Assembly (NCBI RefSeq): GCF_004402785.1
Contig: NZ_SOFP01000013.1
Location: 1 to 64,000 of the forward strand
DNA: 64,000 bases
Source of the DNA: Cryobacterium algoritolerans
GTDB lineage: Bacteria; Actinomycetota; Actinomycetes; Actinomycetales; Microbacteriaceae
Reading direction: 5' to 3'
A model generated the notes under the pieces. That model had not been told where the DNA came from. It made no database searches and was given only the letters and a program-made list of their open reading frames with translations. Position numbers and translations under genes: made by a program. The first letter of the stretch is position 1, and the number at the start of each line of letters is the position of its first letter. Below are positions 17,416 through 25,560 of this stretch, piece by piece.

Positions 17416-18707
17416 GCACCGTCGCTCCGGTCGTCCAGCCCGCACAACCCACCACGCCGGAAGGCCCCGATTTCGAGTTCGTGAAGAGCTGGAAGGTGAC
17501 GATCTCCCTGTCGATCTTCACCGTGCTCGGATTCCTGCTCCTGGTGGTCTTCGGCCGGGACGGCACCAGCATCATGCGGTTGTCCACGTCGAGCGACCTG
17601 ATCCAGCTGCCCGACGTCGAACTGCCCACCCGGCTGACCGGCATTGTGATCTCCGTCCTGCTGCTCCTGATCACCGCTGTGAGCGTCTGGCTGGTGCGGG
17701 CCAAGGCCAGGGCGCCGATCTGGCTCATCTGCGTCTACGCCGTGCTCGTCCTGATCGGCTTCCTGGCCTGGGCCGCGGCCGACAAATCCATCCCGGTGCC
17801 GGGGCTGCTGTTCGGGTCGCTCAGCCTGGCGGTTCCCCTCATCTTCGGCGCCCTCGGCGGCGTGATCTCCGAGCGGGTCGGCGTGGTCAACATCGCCATC
17901 GAGGGCCAGCTGCTGGCCGGTGCGTTCACCTCAGCGATGGTCGCATCGCTCACCCACCAGCCGCTCCTCGGTCTCCTGGCCGCGATGCTGGCCGGCGTGC
18001 TCGTGTCCATGGTGCTGGCCGCGTTCGCGATCAAGTATTTCGTCGACCAGGTCATCGTCGGCGTCGTGCTCAACGTGCTCGTGATCGGCCTGACCGGTTT
18101 CCTTTACTCGCAAGTGATGGCGCCGAACGCGGCCCTCCTGAACCAGCCACCCCGGTTCGAACGGATCAACATTCCGCTCCTGAGCGAGATCCCGATCATC
18201 GGTCCGGTGTTCTTCCGGCAGACGCTGATCGTCTACATCATGTATGTGGCCGTCGCCGTGGTCTATTACGGGATCTTCCACACGAAGTGGGGACTGCGCC
18301 TGCGAAGCGTCGGTGAGCACCCGCAGGCGGCCGACACCGTTGGCATCAACGTCGCCTCGACGAGGTTCTGGAACGTGTCCATCGCCGGCGCGATCGTCGG
18401 CCTCGGCGGCGCATACTTCACCCTCGGCTCGGTCGGCGCGTTCGGCAAGGAAATGACAGCCGGGGCCGGGTTCATTGCGCTGGCCGCCGTGATCTTCGGC
18501 CGGTGGGACCCGATCCGGGCCACCCTCGCCGCCCTGCTGTTCGGTTTCGCCAGCAACCTGCAGAACGTACTCAGCATCATCGGATCCCCGGTGCCGAGCG
18601 AGTTCATGCTCATGCTGCCCTACCTCGTCACGATCTTCGCCGTCGCCGGCCTGGTCGGCCAGTCCAGGGGGCCTGCCGCCAGCGGCAAGCCCTACATCAA
18701 GTCGTGA
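17412..18707 (+). CDS. Nucleoside ABC importer permease 2
   Basis: A 431-residue second permease (YufQ/NupQ-like). ATG 17412 overlaps the previous TGA by four bases; longer in-frame readings upstream fall inside permease 1 and are rejected. Family motifs are GVISERVGVVNIAIEGQLLA, RSVGEHPQAADTVGINVAST, and GAGFIALAAVIFGRWDPIRA. It has an unusually long N-terminal part with about three extra spans before the core domain. It ends with a four-base overlap with the cytidine deaminase gene, linking transport and the first salvage step. Confidence 0.92.
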   Translation: MSTVAPVVQPAQPTTPEGPDFEFVKSWKVTISLSIFTVLGFLLLVVFGRDGTSIMRLSTSSDLIQLPDVELPTRLTGIVISVLLLLITAVSVWLVRAKARAPIWLICVYAVLVLIGFLAWAAADKSIPVPGLLFGSLSLAVPLIFGALGGVISERVGVVNIAIEGQLLAGAFTSAMVASLTHQPLLGLLAAMLAGVLVSMVLAAFAIKYFVDQVIVGVVLNVLVIGLTGFLYSQVMAPNAALLNQPPRFERINIPLLSEIPIIGPVFFRQTLIVYIMYVAVAVVYYGIFHTKWGLRLRSVGEHPQAADTVGINVASTRFWNVSIAGAIVGLGGAYFTLGSVGAFGKEMTAGAGFIALAAVIFGRWDPIRATLAALLFGFASNLQNVLSIIGSPVPSEFMLMLPYLVTIFAVAGLVGQSRGPAASGKPYIKS

Positions 18708-19141
18708 CCGGGTCCGCAGCGGCCCAGCAGCCCTTTACCGGCGACGTCGATTGGGGTGTTCTCCGTGAGGCCGCGGTTGAGGCAATGGGCAGCGCCTACG
18801 CGCCGTACTCGCACTTCCCGGTCGGCGCCGCTGCGCTCGTCAGCGACGGTCGGGTGATCACCGGCTGCAACGTCGAGAACGCGTCCTACGGCCTCACCCT
18901 CTGTGCGGAGTGTGCGCTCGTCTCCATGCTGCACCTCACCGGCGGTGGGCAGCTCGTGGCCTTCACCTGCGTCGACGGTGCCGGCGGCACCCTGATGCCC
19001 TGCGGCCGGTGCCGCCAGCTGCTCTACGAACACTCGGCCCCCGGCATGCTGCTGGACACCGTGTCGGGTGTGCGAACCATTGATGAGGTGCTGCCGGACG
19101 CCTTCGGGCCCAGGCAGCTCGCCGACTACCGGGAAGAGTGA
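18704..19141 (+). CDS. cdd: Cytidine deaminase
   Basis: A 145-residue tetramer-type cytidine deaminase that converts cytidine and deoxycytidine to uridine and deoxyuridine. The zinc site is CAE in YGLTLCAECALVS (Cys ligand and catalytic Glu) and PCGRCRQ (two Cys ligands). The substrate loop NVENASYG is intact. The start GTG 18704 overlaps the permease TGA; the upstream frame belongs to the permease region. It shares a transcript with the importer and with deoA. Confidence 0.94.
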   Translation: MTGSAAAQQPFTGDVDWGVLREAAVEAMGSAYAPYSHFPVGAAALVSDGRVITGCNVENASYGLTLCAECALVSMLHLTGGGQLVAFTCVDGAGGTLMPCGRCRQLLYEHSAPGMLLDTVSGVRTIDEVLPDAFGPRQLADYREE

Positions 19142-20457
19142 TCGTGAGCAACAGCCAGACCAGCATCGAGGCCTTCGACGCCGTGGACCTGATCCACACC
19201 AAGCGCGACCTCGGCGAGCTCAGCACCGCCCAGATCGACTGGCTGGTCGACGCGTACACGCGCGGCTATGTCGGTGACGAGCAGATGGCCGCGATGACCA
19301 TGGCGATCTTCCTCAACGGAATGAACCGCCGGGAGATCAAAGACCTCACGATGGCGATGATCAACAGCGGTGAGCGGATGAGCTTCACCGGCCTCGGCAA
19401 GCCGACCACCGACAAGCACTCCACCGGCGGTGTCGGCGACAAGATCACCCTGCCGCTGATGCCGCTCGTCGCCGTGTTCGGCGCGGCCGTTCCCCAGCTC
19501 TCCGGTCGCGGTCTCGGCCACACCGGCGGAACCCTGGACAAGCTCGAGTCGATCCCGGGTTGGCGCGCCAGCCTGACCAACGAGGAGATGTTCGCGCAAC
19601 TGCGGGACCACGGCGGCGTGATCTGCGCCGCAGGGCGCGGCCTGGCCCCGGCGGACGGCAAGCTCTACGCGCTCCGCGACATCACCGGCACGGTCGAGGC
19701 GATCCCCCTGATCGCATCCTCGATCATGTCGAAGAAGATCGCCGAGGGCACGAGCGCACTCGTGCTCGACGTGAAGTTCGGCTCCGGCGCCTTCCTCAAG
19801 GACATCGACCGGTCCCGCGAACTCGCCCGCACCATGGTGGCCCTCGGTGAAGACGCGGGCGTGGCGATGTCGGCGCTGCTCACCAACATGAACGTGCCGC
19901 TCGGTCACGCCATCGGCAACGCCAACGAGGTCCGCGAATCGGTGGAGGTGCTCGCCGGCGCCGGGCCGGCGGACGTCGTCGAACTCACCGTCGCCCTTGC
20001 CAGAGAGATGCTCGACCTGGTCGGGATCACCGGCGTCGATGTCGAGGCCGCGCTGAAGGACGGCCGCGCCATGGACAAGTGGCGGGAGGTCATCCGCGCC
20101 CAGGGCGGCGACCCGGATGCGACCCTGCCGGTCGCACGGGAGACCCATGTCGTCACCGCCGAACGAGACGGTGTTCTCGTGGAGCAACAGGCGTTGCCGT
20201 TCGGAATCGGCGCCTGGCGTCTCGGCGCCGGTCGCGCCCGCAAGCAGGATCCGGTGCAACACGCCGCCGGGATCGACCTGCACGCCAAGCCGGGCGACAC
20301 CGTGCGGGCCGGCCAGCCCCTGTTCACGCTCAGCGCCGACGAGCCTGAGCGTTTCGCCCGTGCCCTCGAGGCCGTGGAAGGCGCCTACCGGATCGGCGAC
20401 CCCGGCGAGCCCATCCAGGACGGCGGCCCCCTGATCGCCGAGCGCATCGGTCGCTGA
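19138..20457 (+). CDS. deoA: Thymidine phosphorylase
   Basis: A 439-residue pyrimidine-nucleoside phosphorylase that splits thymidine and deoxyuridine with phosphate to base and deoxyribose 1-phosphate. Motifs are KHSTGGVGDK (phosphate binding), SGRGLGHTGGTLDKLESIPG (family signature), ASSIMSKKIAEG and LDVKFGSGAF. The C-terminal domain ends in AGIDLHAKPGD. GTG 19138 overlaps the cdd stop; GTG 19144, five bases after GGAAGAG, is an equally good start giving MSNSQTSIEAF. It is the last gene of the importer operon. Confidence 0.95.
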   Translation: MIVSNSQTSIEAFDAVDLIHTKRDLGELSTAQIDWLVDAYTRGYVGDEQMAAMTMAIFLNGMNRREIKDLTMAMINSGERMSFTGLGKPTTDKHSTGGVGDKITLPLMPLVAVFGAAVPQLSGRGLGHTGGTLDKLESIPGWRASLTNEEMFAQLRDHGGVICAAGRGLAPADGKLYALRDITGTVEAIPLIASSIMSKKIAEGTSALVLDVKFGSGAFLKDIDRSRELARTMVALGEDAGVAMSALLTNMNVPLGHAIGNANEVRESVEVLAGAGPADVVELTVALAREMLDLVGITGVDVEAALKDGRAMDKWREVIRAQGGDPDATLPVARETHVVTAERDGVLVEQQALPFGIGAWRLGAGRARKQDPVQHAAGIDLHAKPGDTVRAGQPLFTLSADEPERFARALEAVEGAYRIGDPGEPIQDGGPLIAERIGR

Positions 20458-20460
20458 CCT

Positions 20461-20490
20461 GCCCCGCTCCGCCCCGCTCCGCCCCGCTCC
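20461..20490. repeat. Three tandem copies of a 10-bp unit
   Basis: GCCCCGCTCC occurs three times in a row right after the deoA stop codon, with a partial fourth copy (GCCC). It directly abuts the palindrome-ended element at 20498. Confidence 0.9.
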
Positions 20491-20497
20491 GCCCTGT

Positions 20498-20602
20498 GCA
20501 TGGCTCCTGCAGTTTCTGTTCCCGCGCGTCGGCTGCCTTGATTTTCCGGGGTCCCGGCAAATTGGCGCGGGAAATTGGCGCGGGAAATTGCAGGAGTCAT
20601 GC
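20498..20602. repeat. Palindrome-ended element, GCATNNCTCCTGCA family, copy 1
   Basis: A 105-bp element whose first 19 bases, GCATGGCTCCTGCAGTTTC, are matched by the reverse complement of the last 19, with two mismatches. It contains two exact 13-bp tandem copies of AAATTGGCGCGGG (20559-20584) plus the start of a third. A related element lies at 36370-36449. It sits in the gap between deoA and add and could fold into a long hairpin. Confidence 0.75.
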
Positions 20603-20689
20603 GCGGGCCGGTTCGATCCACGGACTGTCAATCGGCCGGGGTTGACGAATCGAGGAGACTCCCAGCGTCGTGGCCGGTAGATTGGGAAC

Positions 20690-21811
20690 GTGAACACGAG
20701 CCCAGAGGATTACCTGCTGCCCGGCGGCACCAGCATCAACGCGCTGCCGAAGATCTCCCTGCACGACCACCTCGACGGTGGGCTGCGCCCGGGCACCATC
20801 ATCGAGCTGGCCGAGGCGATCGGGTTCACCCTGCCGACAACGGATGAGTCCGACCTCGGCAAGTGGTTCGCCGACCAGGCCAACTCCGGCTCCCTGGTCG
20901 AATACCTCAAGACTTTCGACATCACCTGCGCCGTCATGCAGACCGAGGAGGGCCTGACCAGGGTGGCCCGGGAATTCGTGGAGGACCTCGTCGCCGACGG
21001 CGTCATCTACGGCGAGGTGCGTTGGGCCCCCGAGCAGCACCTGACCCGGGGCCTCACCCTGGACCAGACGGTGCAGGCCGTGCAGGCCGGCATCGAGGCG
21101 GGCATCGCCGCCGCCGCCGAGGCAGGCCACAGCGTCAAGATCGGCCAGCTGATCACCGCCATGCGCCACGCCGACCGCAGCCTCGAAATTGCCGAATTGG
21201 CCGTACGCCAGCGCACCGCGGGCGTCGTCGGTTTTGACATCGCCGGCGCCGAACTGGGGTTCCCGGCCCACAACCACCGTGACGCGTTCGACTTCCTCGC
21301 CACGGCATTCATGCCGGTCACCGTGCACGCCGGCGAGGCCGACGGCCTGGAGAGCATCCGCGGCGCCCTCTTCGACGGACGCGCACTGCGGCTCGGCCAC
21401 GGCGTTCGCATCGCCGAAGACATCGTCGTCGGCCGTCAGGACGCCGACGACAACACCTACGTGACCCTCGGCCCGGTGGCCCAGTGGGTGCGCGACCGGG
21501 AGATCGCCCTCGAGCTCAGCCCATCGTCAAACCTGCAGACCGGCGCGATCGCCGCCTGGGGCGACGACCTGCTCGACCACCCGTTCGACCTGCTGTACCA
21601 GCTCGGCTTCCGGGTTACCGTGAACACCGACAACCGGCTGATGAGCGCCACAACCCTGAGCAGGGAACTGGCCATGCTCAGCGACGCATTCGGCTACGAC
21701 ATCGACGACCTCGAGGTCTTCCAACTCAACGCCGCGCAGGCCACGTTCCTCCCGCTCGAGGAGCGCGAAGAGCTGGCCGACGCCATCGTCGCCGGCTTCG
21801 AAGGCGTCTGA
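20690..21811 (+). CDS. add: Adenosine deaminase
   Basis: A 373-residue zinc enzyme converting adenosine to inosine and deoxyadenosine to deoxyinosine. Metal and catalytic motifs are LHDHLDGG (His25 and His27), VTVHAGE (His and catalytic Glu region), LGHGVRIAED and VTVNTDNRLMS, the TDN variant seen in actinobacterial enzymes. The start is GTG 20690. It completes the local salvage set with purine nucleoside phosphorylase at 24523-25356. A 230-bp gap with a palindromic repeat separates it from deoA. Confidence 0.95.
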   Translation: MNTSPEDYLLPGGTSINALPKISLHDHLDGGLRPGTIIELAEAIGFTLPTTDESDLGKWFADQANSGSLVEYLKTFDITCAVMQTEEGLTRVAREFVEDLVADGVIYGEVRWAPEQHLTRGLTLDQTVQAVQAGIEAGIAAAAEAGHSVKIGQLITAMRHADRSLEIAELAVRQRTAGVVGFDIAGAELGFPAHNHRDAFDFLATAFMPVTVHAGEADGLESIRGALFDGRALRLGHGVRIAEDIVVGRQDADDNTYVTLGPVAQWVRDREIALELSPSSNLQTGAIAAWGDDLLDHPFDLLYQLGFRVTVNTDNRLMSATTLSRELAMLSDAFGYDIDDLEVFQLNAAQATFLPLEEREELADAIVAGFEGV

Positions 21812-21838
21812 AACACTAATGTCCACCAGATCGATACC

Positions 21839-22312
21839 GTGAAAGCTCCCATGCCACTGCCACCCCTTCCCGCCGACGCAATCGCGATCGGCGTCCACGT
21901 CGAGGACTGGCGAGGTGCGGTGGCCGCGGCCGGTGACGCCCTCGAACTGTCAGGGTCGACCTCGCCCGAGTACACGAAGCGCATGATCGGAGTGATCGAC
22001 GAGTTCGGCGCCTACGTCGTCATCGCGCCGGGCCTCGCGCTGGCGCATGCCCGGCCCGGACCCGACGTTCACACCGAGGGACTGAGCGTCGTCACCCTGG
22101 CCGAGCCGGTGGCGTTCGGCCACCCGCACAACGACCCGGTCAGCGTCGTGCTCGGCCTGGCCGTCACCAGCGGCGACGAGCACGTGCTGCTCGTAGCCGA
22201 ACTGGCCAACGTGTTCAACGACCCCCGAATCATCCCGGCGCTGGCGGCGGCGACGGATGTCGACAGCATCCGCGCCCTGCTCGGCGTCACCGCACCACCC
22301 GAGGAGCAGTAA
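21839..22312 (+). CDS. PTS sugar transporter EIIA component
   Basis: A 157-residue EIIA of the mannitol/fructose/ascorbate class (PTS_EIIA_2). The phosphorylated His is in LALAHARPGPDV, followed by the conserved GLSVVTLAEPVAFGHPHNDP and LLVAELANVFNDP. It takes phosphate from HPr and passes it to EIIB. The start GTG 21839 follows add by 27 bases. Its stop TAA shares a base with the ATG of the EIIB gene. No EIIC membrane channel gene is present nearby, so the sugar cannot be named. Confidence 0.9.
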   Translation: MKAPMPLPPLPADAIAIGVHVEDWRGAVAAAGDALELSGSTSPEYTKRMIGVIDEFGAYVVIAPGLALAHARPGPDVHTEGLSVVTLAEPVAFGHPHNDPVSVVLGLAVTSGDEHVLLVAELANVFNDPRIIPALAAATDVDSIRALLGVTAPPEEQ

Positions 22313-22584
22313 TGAAGATCGTCGCCCTGTGCGGAGTCGGAATCGGCACGTCCGCGATCCTCAAGGTCAACGCCGAGCGGGCCCTGGCGCGGCTGGACAT
22401 CGAGGCGGATGTGACGGCCACGGACATCGCCGGTGTGCAGAGCGTCGGTTTGGACGCCCAAGTGATCCTCACCTCGTCGGAGCTGGTCGACGCCATCGGC
22501 AAGACCAACGCCGACATCGTCGTGATTGACAATTACTTCGACGTGGACGAGCTCACCGCGAAGCTGGAGACGGCGCTGGGCTGA
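22312..22584 (+). CDS. PTS sugar transporter EIIB component
   Basis: A 90-residue PTS_IIB (lactose/ascorbate class) protein. The phosphocysteine loop is ALCGVGIGTSAIL, near residue 7. It overlaps the EIIA stop by one base (TAATG), so the two are translated together. A normal neighbour would be an EIIC permease; the next gene is instead a convergent phosphohexomutase. The pair may serve an EIIC encoded elsewhere or act in regulation. Confidence 0.9.
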   Translation: MKIVALCGVGIGTSAILKVNAERALARLDIEADVTATDIAGVQSVGLDAQVILTSSELVDAIGKTNADIVVIDNYFDVDELTAKLETALG

Positions 22585-22678
22585 CCGGTTCCGGCAATCC
22601 TGAGCCGGGCGACACCGATACCCGAACCCGGAGGGCGGATTCCTGTCCAGGGAGTTCCCCGCCCAGGGTTCTGCCGGG

Positions 22679-24526
22679 CTAGCTGATCAGTTCGCGCATG
22701 CCCTGGTCGAGTTCGGCGAGGGCCGCCTCGGCGGCGGCCTTCCGCTCGGCGACGGTGCCGTCGGTGCTGCTCGTGTCCAGGTACACCTTCAGCTTGGGCT
22801 CGGTGCCGCTCGGGCGAACCATCACGCGGGAGCCGTCGACGAGCCTGATCCGGAGCACATCGCTCGGCGGCAGCCCGTTGGAGCCGGCCGACAGGTCGTC
22901 GACACGGTCGACCCGGATGCTGCCCACCGCTGACGGCGGGCTCTGGCGCAGGCGGGTCATCACGCGTTCGATCTCCGTGAGGTCGGTCACCCGCACCGAG
23001 ATCTGGCCGGACGCGAAGTGGCCGAACCTGGCGCTGAACCGGTCGAGGTGGTCGGCGAGGGTGAGCCCGTCGGCCTTGAGGTCGCTGACCAGCGAGAGCA
23101 TGGCCACGGCGGCGGAGATGCCGTCCTTGTCCCGCACGGTGCCGGGGTTGACGAGGTAGCCGAGGGCCTCCTCGTAGCCGAAGATCAGGTCGGGCGCGCG
23201 AGAGACCCACTTGAAGCCGGTGAGGGTGTCGGCGAACTTCAGCCCGTAGGCCGCGGCGACCGCCTGCAGGGCAGGAGAGGACACGATCGAGCAGGCGAGG
23301 GTGCCGTTGGCCCCGCCGTCGCCGGCCGCGTTCGTCGCGAGCTCGGCGGCGCGCCAGCCGAGGATGGCGCCGACCTCGTTCCCGCTCAGCCGGCGGTAGC
23401 CGGTGTCGGAGGACGGGTCGGGGATCGCGATCGCGAGCCGGTCGGCGTCGGGGTCGTTGGCGATGATGAGTTCGGCGCCGGCCTCCCGGGCGGTCTCGTA
23501 GGACAGGTCGAGGGCACCCGGCTCCTCCGGGTTCGGGAACACCACGGTGGGGAAATGGCCGTCAGGGGCGATCTGGGCGTCGACGAGCGTGGGCAGGTCG
23601 AAGCCCGCGGCCTCCAGCACGCGCCGGGTCGTGTCCCAGCCGACTCCGTGCAGGGCCGTGTACACCGTGTTCACCTGTGCGCGCGGGCGGTGGGCGAGGT
23701 CGGCGGTGGCGTCGATGTACGCCTGCACGACGGATTCGGGCGCCGTCTCGTAGGCGGCCCGGGGGAGGTCGGGCACGCGCTGCTCGGTCGCCACCCGCAG
23801 GATCTCGGCCGCGATGCGTGCGTCGTCGGGGGAGACGATCTGCGAGCCGTTGTCCGCACCGCCGAGGTAGACCTTGTAGCCGTTGTCGTTGGCCGGGTTG
23901 TGCGACGCGGTGACCATCACGCCGGCACTCGCGTCAAGGTGCCGCACCGCGAAGGCGAGCACGGGGGTGGGCAGCAGGCGGGGGAGCAGGATGGCCCGAA
24001 CGCCGGCACCGGCCAGGATCGCCGCAGTGTCGGTGGCGAAGACATGGGAGTTCTTGCGTCCGTCGTAGCCGATCACGACCGACGGGGTCGATCCCGGCGA
24101 CGCGGCGCCCCGGAGGTACGCGGCGAGGCCGGCGGCGGCCTGGGACACGAGCACGCGGTTCATCCGGTTCGAGCCGGCCGCGATGACGCCCCGGAGACCG
24201 GCCGTGCCGAAGGCGAGCCGTTCGTCGAAGCGGGTGTGCAACTCCCTGATCGCCGCCCCATCCCCATCGCCGGCGGCGCGCACCAGCAGGCGCAGCTCGG
24301 CCTGGGTTTCGGGGTCGGGGTCCTGGCTGAGCCAGTCGTTCGCCGTGTGAATGAGGATGGTGGCGGCGTCCGGGGCCGGTGGATCCGGATCGATGGTGTC
24401 GAGCACCATCGTGTCTGGGAGCACCGGTTCACGGGCTTCTCCGTCGACGCCGTGCCGGCCGCGGGCCTCGGGCGGCACCGCGGTGCCGCCCGGGCCGGAG
24501 GAGTCCCTGGTGTCGTCGAGGCTCAC
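22679..24526 (-). CDS. Phosphohexomutase (phosphomannomutase/phosphoglucomutase-like)
   Basis: A 615-residue alpha-D-phosphohexomutase. The phosphoserine is Ser208 in MVTASHNPANDNGYKVY. Other motifs are RLAFGTAGLRG, the metal loop IIANDPDADRLAIAIPD, sugar-specificity GYEEALGYLV, and the phosphate-binding VMVRPSGTEPKLKVYL near the C-terminus. About 60 extra Pro/Asp-rich residues precede the domain. Its start overlaps the stop of the purine nucleoside phosphorylase gene by four bases. The pairing suggests handling of (deoxy)ribose 1-phosphate, as in PGM2-type phosphopentomutases, or general PMM/PGM activity; the sequence alone does not decide. Confidence 0.88.
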   Translation of the reverse strand: MSLDDTRDSSGPGGTAVPPEARGRHGVDGEAREPVLPDTMVLDTIDPDPPAPDAATILIHTANDWLSQDPDPETQAELRLLVRAAGDGDGAAIRELHTRFDERLAFGTAGLRGVIAAGSNRMNRVLVSQAAAGLAAYLRGAASPGSTPSVVIGYDGRKNSHVFATDTAAILAGAGVRAILLPRLLPTPVLAFAVRHLDASAGVMVTASHNPANDNGYKVYLGGADNGSQIVSPDDARIAAEILRVATEQRVPDLPRAAYETAPESVVQAYIDATADLAHRPRAQVNTVYTALHGVGWDTTRRVLEAAGFDLPTLVDAQIAPDGHFPTVVFPNPEEPGALDLSYETAREAGAELIIANDPDADRLAIAIPDPSSDTGYRRLSGNEVGAILGWRAAELATNAAGDGGANGTLACSIVSSPALQAVAAAYGLKFADTLTGFKWVSRAPDLIFGYEEALGYLVNPGTVRDKDGISAAVAMLSLVSDLKADGLTLADHLDRFSARFGHFASGQISVRVTDLTEIERVMTRLRQSPPSAVGSIRVDRVDDLSAGSNGLPPSDVLRIRLVDGSRVMVRPSGTEPKLKVYLDTSSTDGTVAERKAAAEAALAELDQGMRELIS

Positions 24527-25356
24527 AGCGCGGCCACGATCCGGGCGAGCAACGCGCTGATCACGGGTTCGGCCAGCCGGCCGGCCTCGAGCACCTCGCC
24601 GTGGCTGAGCGGCTCCTTCTGGATCCCCGCAGCAAGGTTCGTGATCAGGGACAGCCCGAGAATCTCCATCCCGGACTGGCGCGCCGCGATCGCCTCGAGC
24701 GCGGTGGACATGCCGACGATGTGGCCGCCGATCGCCTTCGCCATCTGTACCTCGGCGGGGGTCTCGTAGTGCGGGCCGCGGAACTGGCAGTACACGCCCT
24801 CGTCGAGGGTGGGGTCGATCGTGCGGGCCAGGGCTCGCAGCCGGGCGGAATACAGGTCGGTGAGGTCGACGAACGTCGCGCCCTCGAGCGGCGAATCGGC
24901 GGTGAGGTTGATGTGGTCGCTGATCAGCACCGGGCTGCCCGGCGTCCAGGTCTCGCGGATGCCGCCGGCCCCGTTGGTGAGGATCATGGTCGACGCGCCC
25001 GTGGCGGCCGCGGTGCGCACGCTGTGCACGACCCGGCGCACGCCGTGGCCCTCGTAGTAGTGTGTGCGGGCGCCGATGATGAGGGCGCGCCTGCCGCTGG
25101 GCAGCAGCACCGAGCGCAGCATGCCGGCGTGGCCGGCCAGGGCAGGGGCGCTGAAGCCCGTGATCTCCTGCGCGGGGATCGTGTGCGTGGTTTCGCCGAT
25201 CAGGTCGGCGGCCTTGCCCCAGCCGCTGCCCAGGGTGAGTGCGATGTCGTGCCGGGCGACACCGGTGCGGGCGGCGATCTCATCGGCCGCTCTGCGCGCG
25301 ACGTCGAACGGATCGGTTTCTGGCGCGTCAAGCGGGTTGTCATCCATCTTCAGCAT
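24523..25356 (-). CDS. Purine nucleoside phosphorylase (trimeric type)
   Basis: A 277-residue enzyme that splits inosine and guanosine with phosphate into the base and ribose 1-phosphate. The family motifs are ALTLGSGWG (phosphate loop), ARTHYYEGH, LTNGAGGI, CQFRGPHYETPAE and VGMSTALEAIAAR. ATG 25356 is the first start; ATG three codons later is possible. It heads a two-gene operon with the phosphohexomutase and sits beside the nucleoside importer and deaminases, although on the other strand. Confidence 0.94.
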   Translation of the reverse strand: MLKMDDNPLDAPETDPFDVARRAADEIAARTGVARHDIALTLGSGWGKAADLIGETTHTIPAQEITGFSAPALAGHAGMLRSVLLPSGRRALIIGARTHYYEGHGVRRVVHSVRTAAATGASTMILTNGAGGIRETWTPGSPVLISDHINLTADSPLEGATFVDLTDLYSARLRALARTIDPTLDEGVYCQFRGPHYETPAEVQMAKAIGGHIVGMSTALEAIAARQSGMEILGLSLITNLAAGIQKEPLSHGEVLEAGRLAEPVISALLARIVAAL

Positions 25357-25560
25357 GCCACCACTCTAATTGCCCGGGCATTTCTGCGGCGATTGCCCAT
25401 TCGATTTGGGGCCGATTTCGCTCTTCAGCGCACGCATCGGGCCGGCGTCCGAGTTTCGGGCCGGAATGTCGGCGAATTCGTGTTGCGGGGCGGACGACCG
25501 GGTTGGCGCGGGCCCAGGACGCGGTTTGGCAGCGGCGCCCGGGCGCGGGAGAATGAGAGA

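Noticed and set aside
14827-17445. Long minus-strand frame opposite the ABC importer genes
   Set aside because: Antisense shadow; the plus-strand genes have complete ATPase and permease motifs and overlapping start/stop codons.
22633-22664. GGGCGG/CCGCCC pairing between EIIB and the phosphohexomutase as a terminator
   Set aside because: The stem has only six pairs with a 20-base loop and no T run on either strand.
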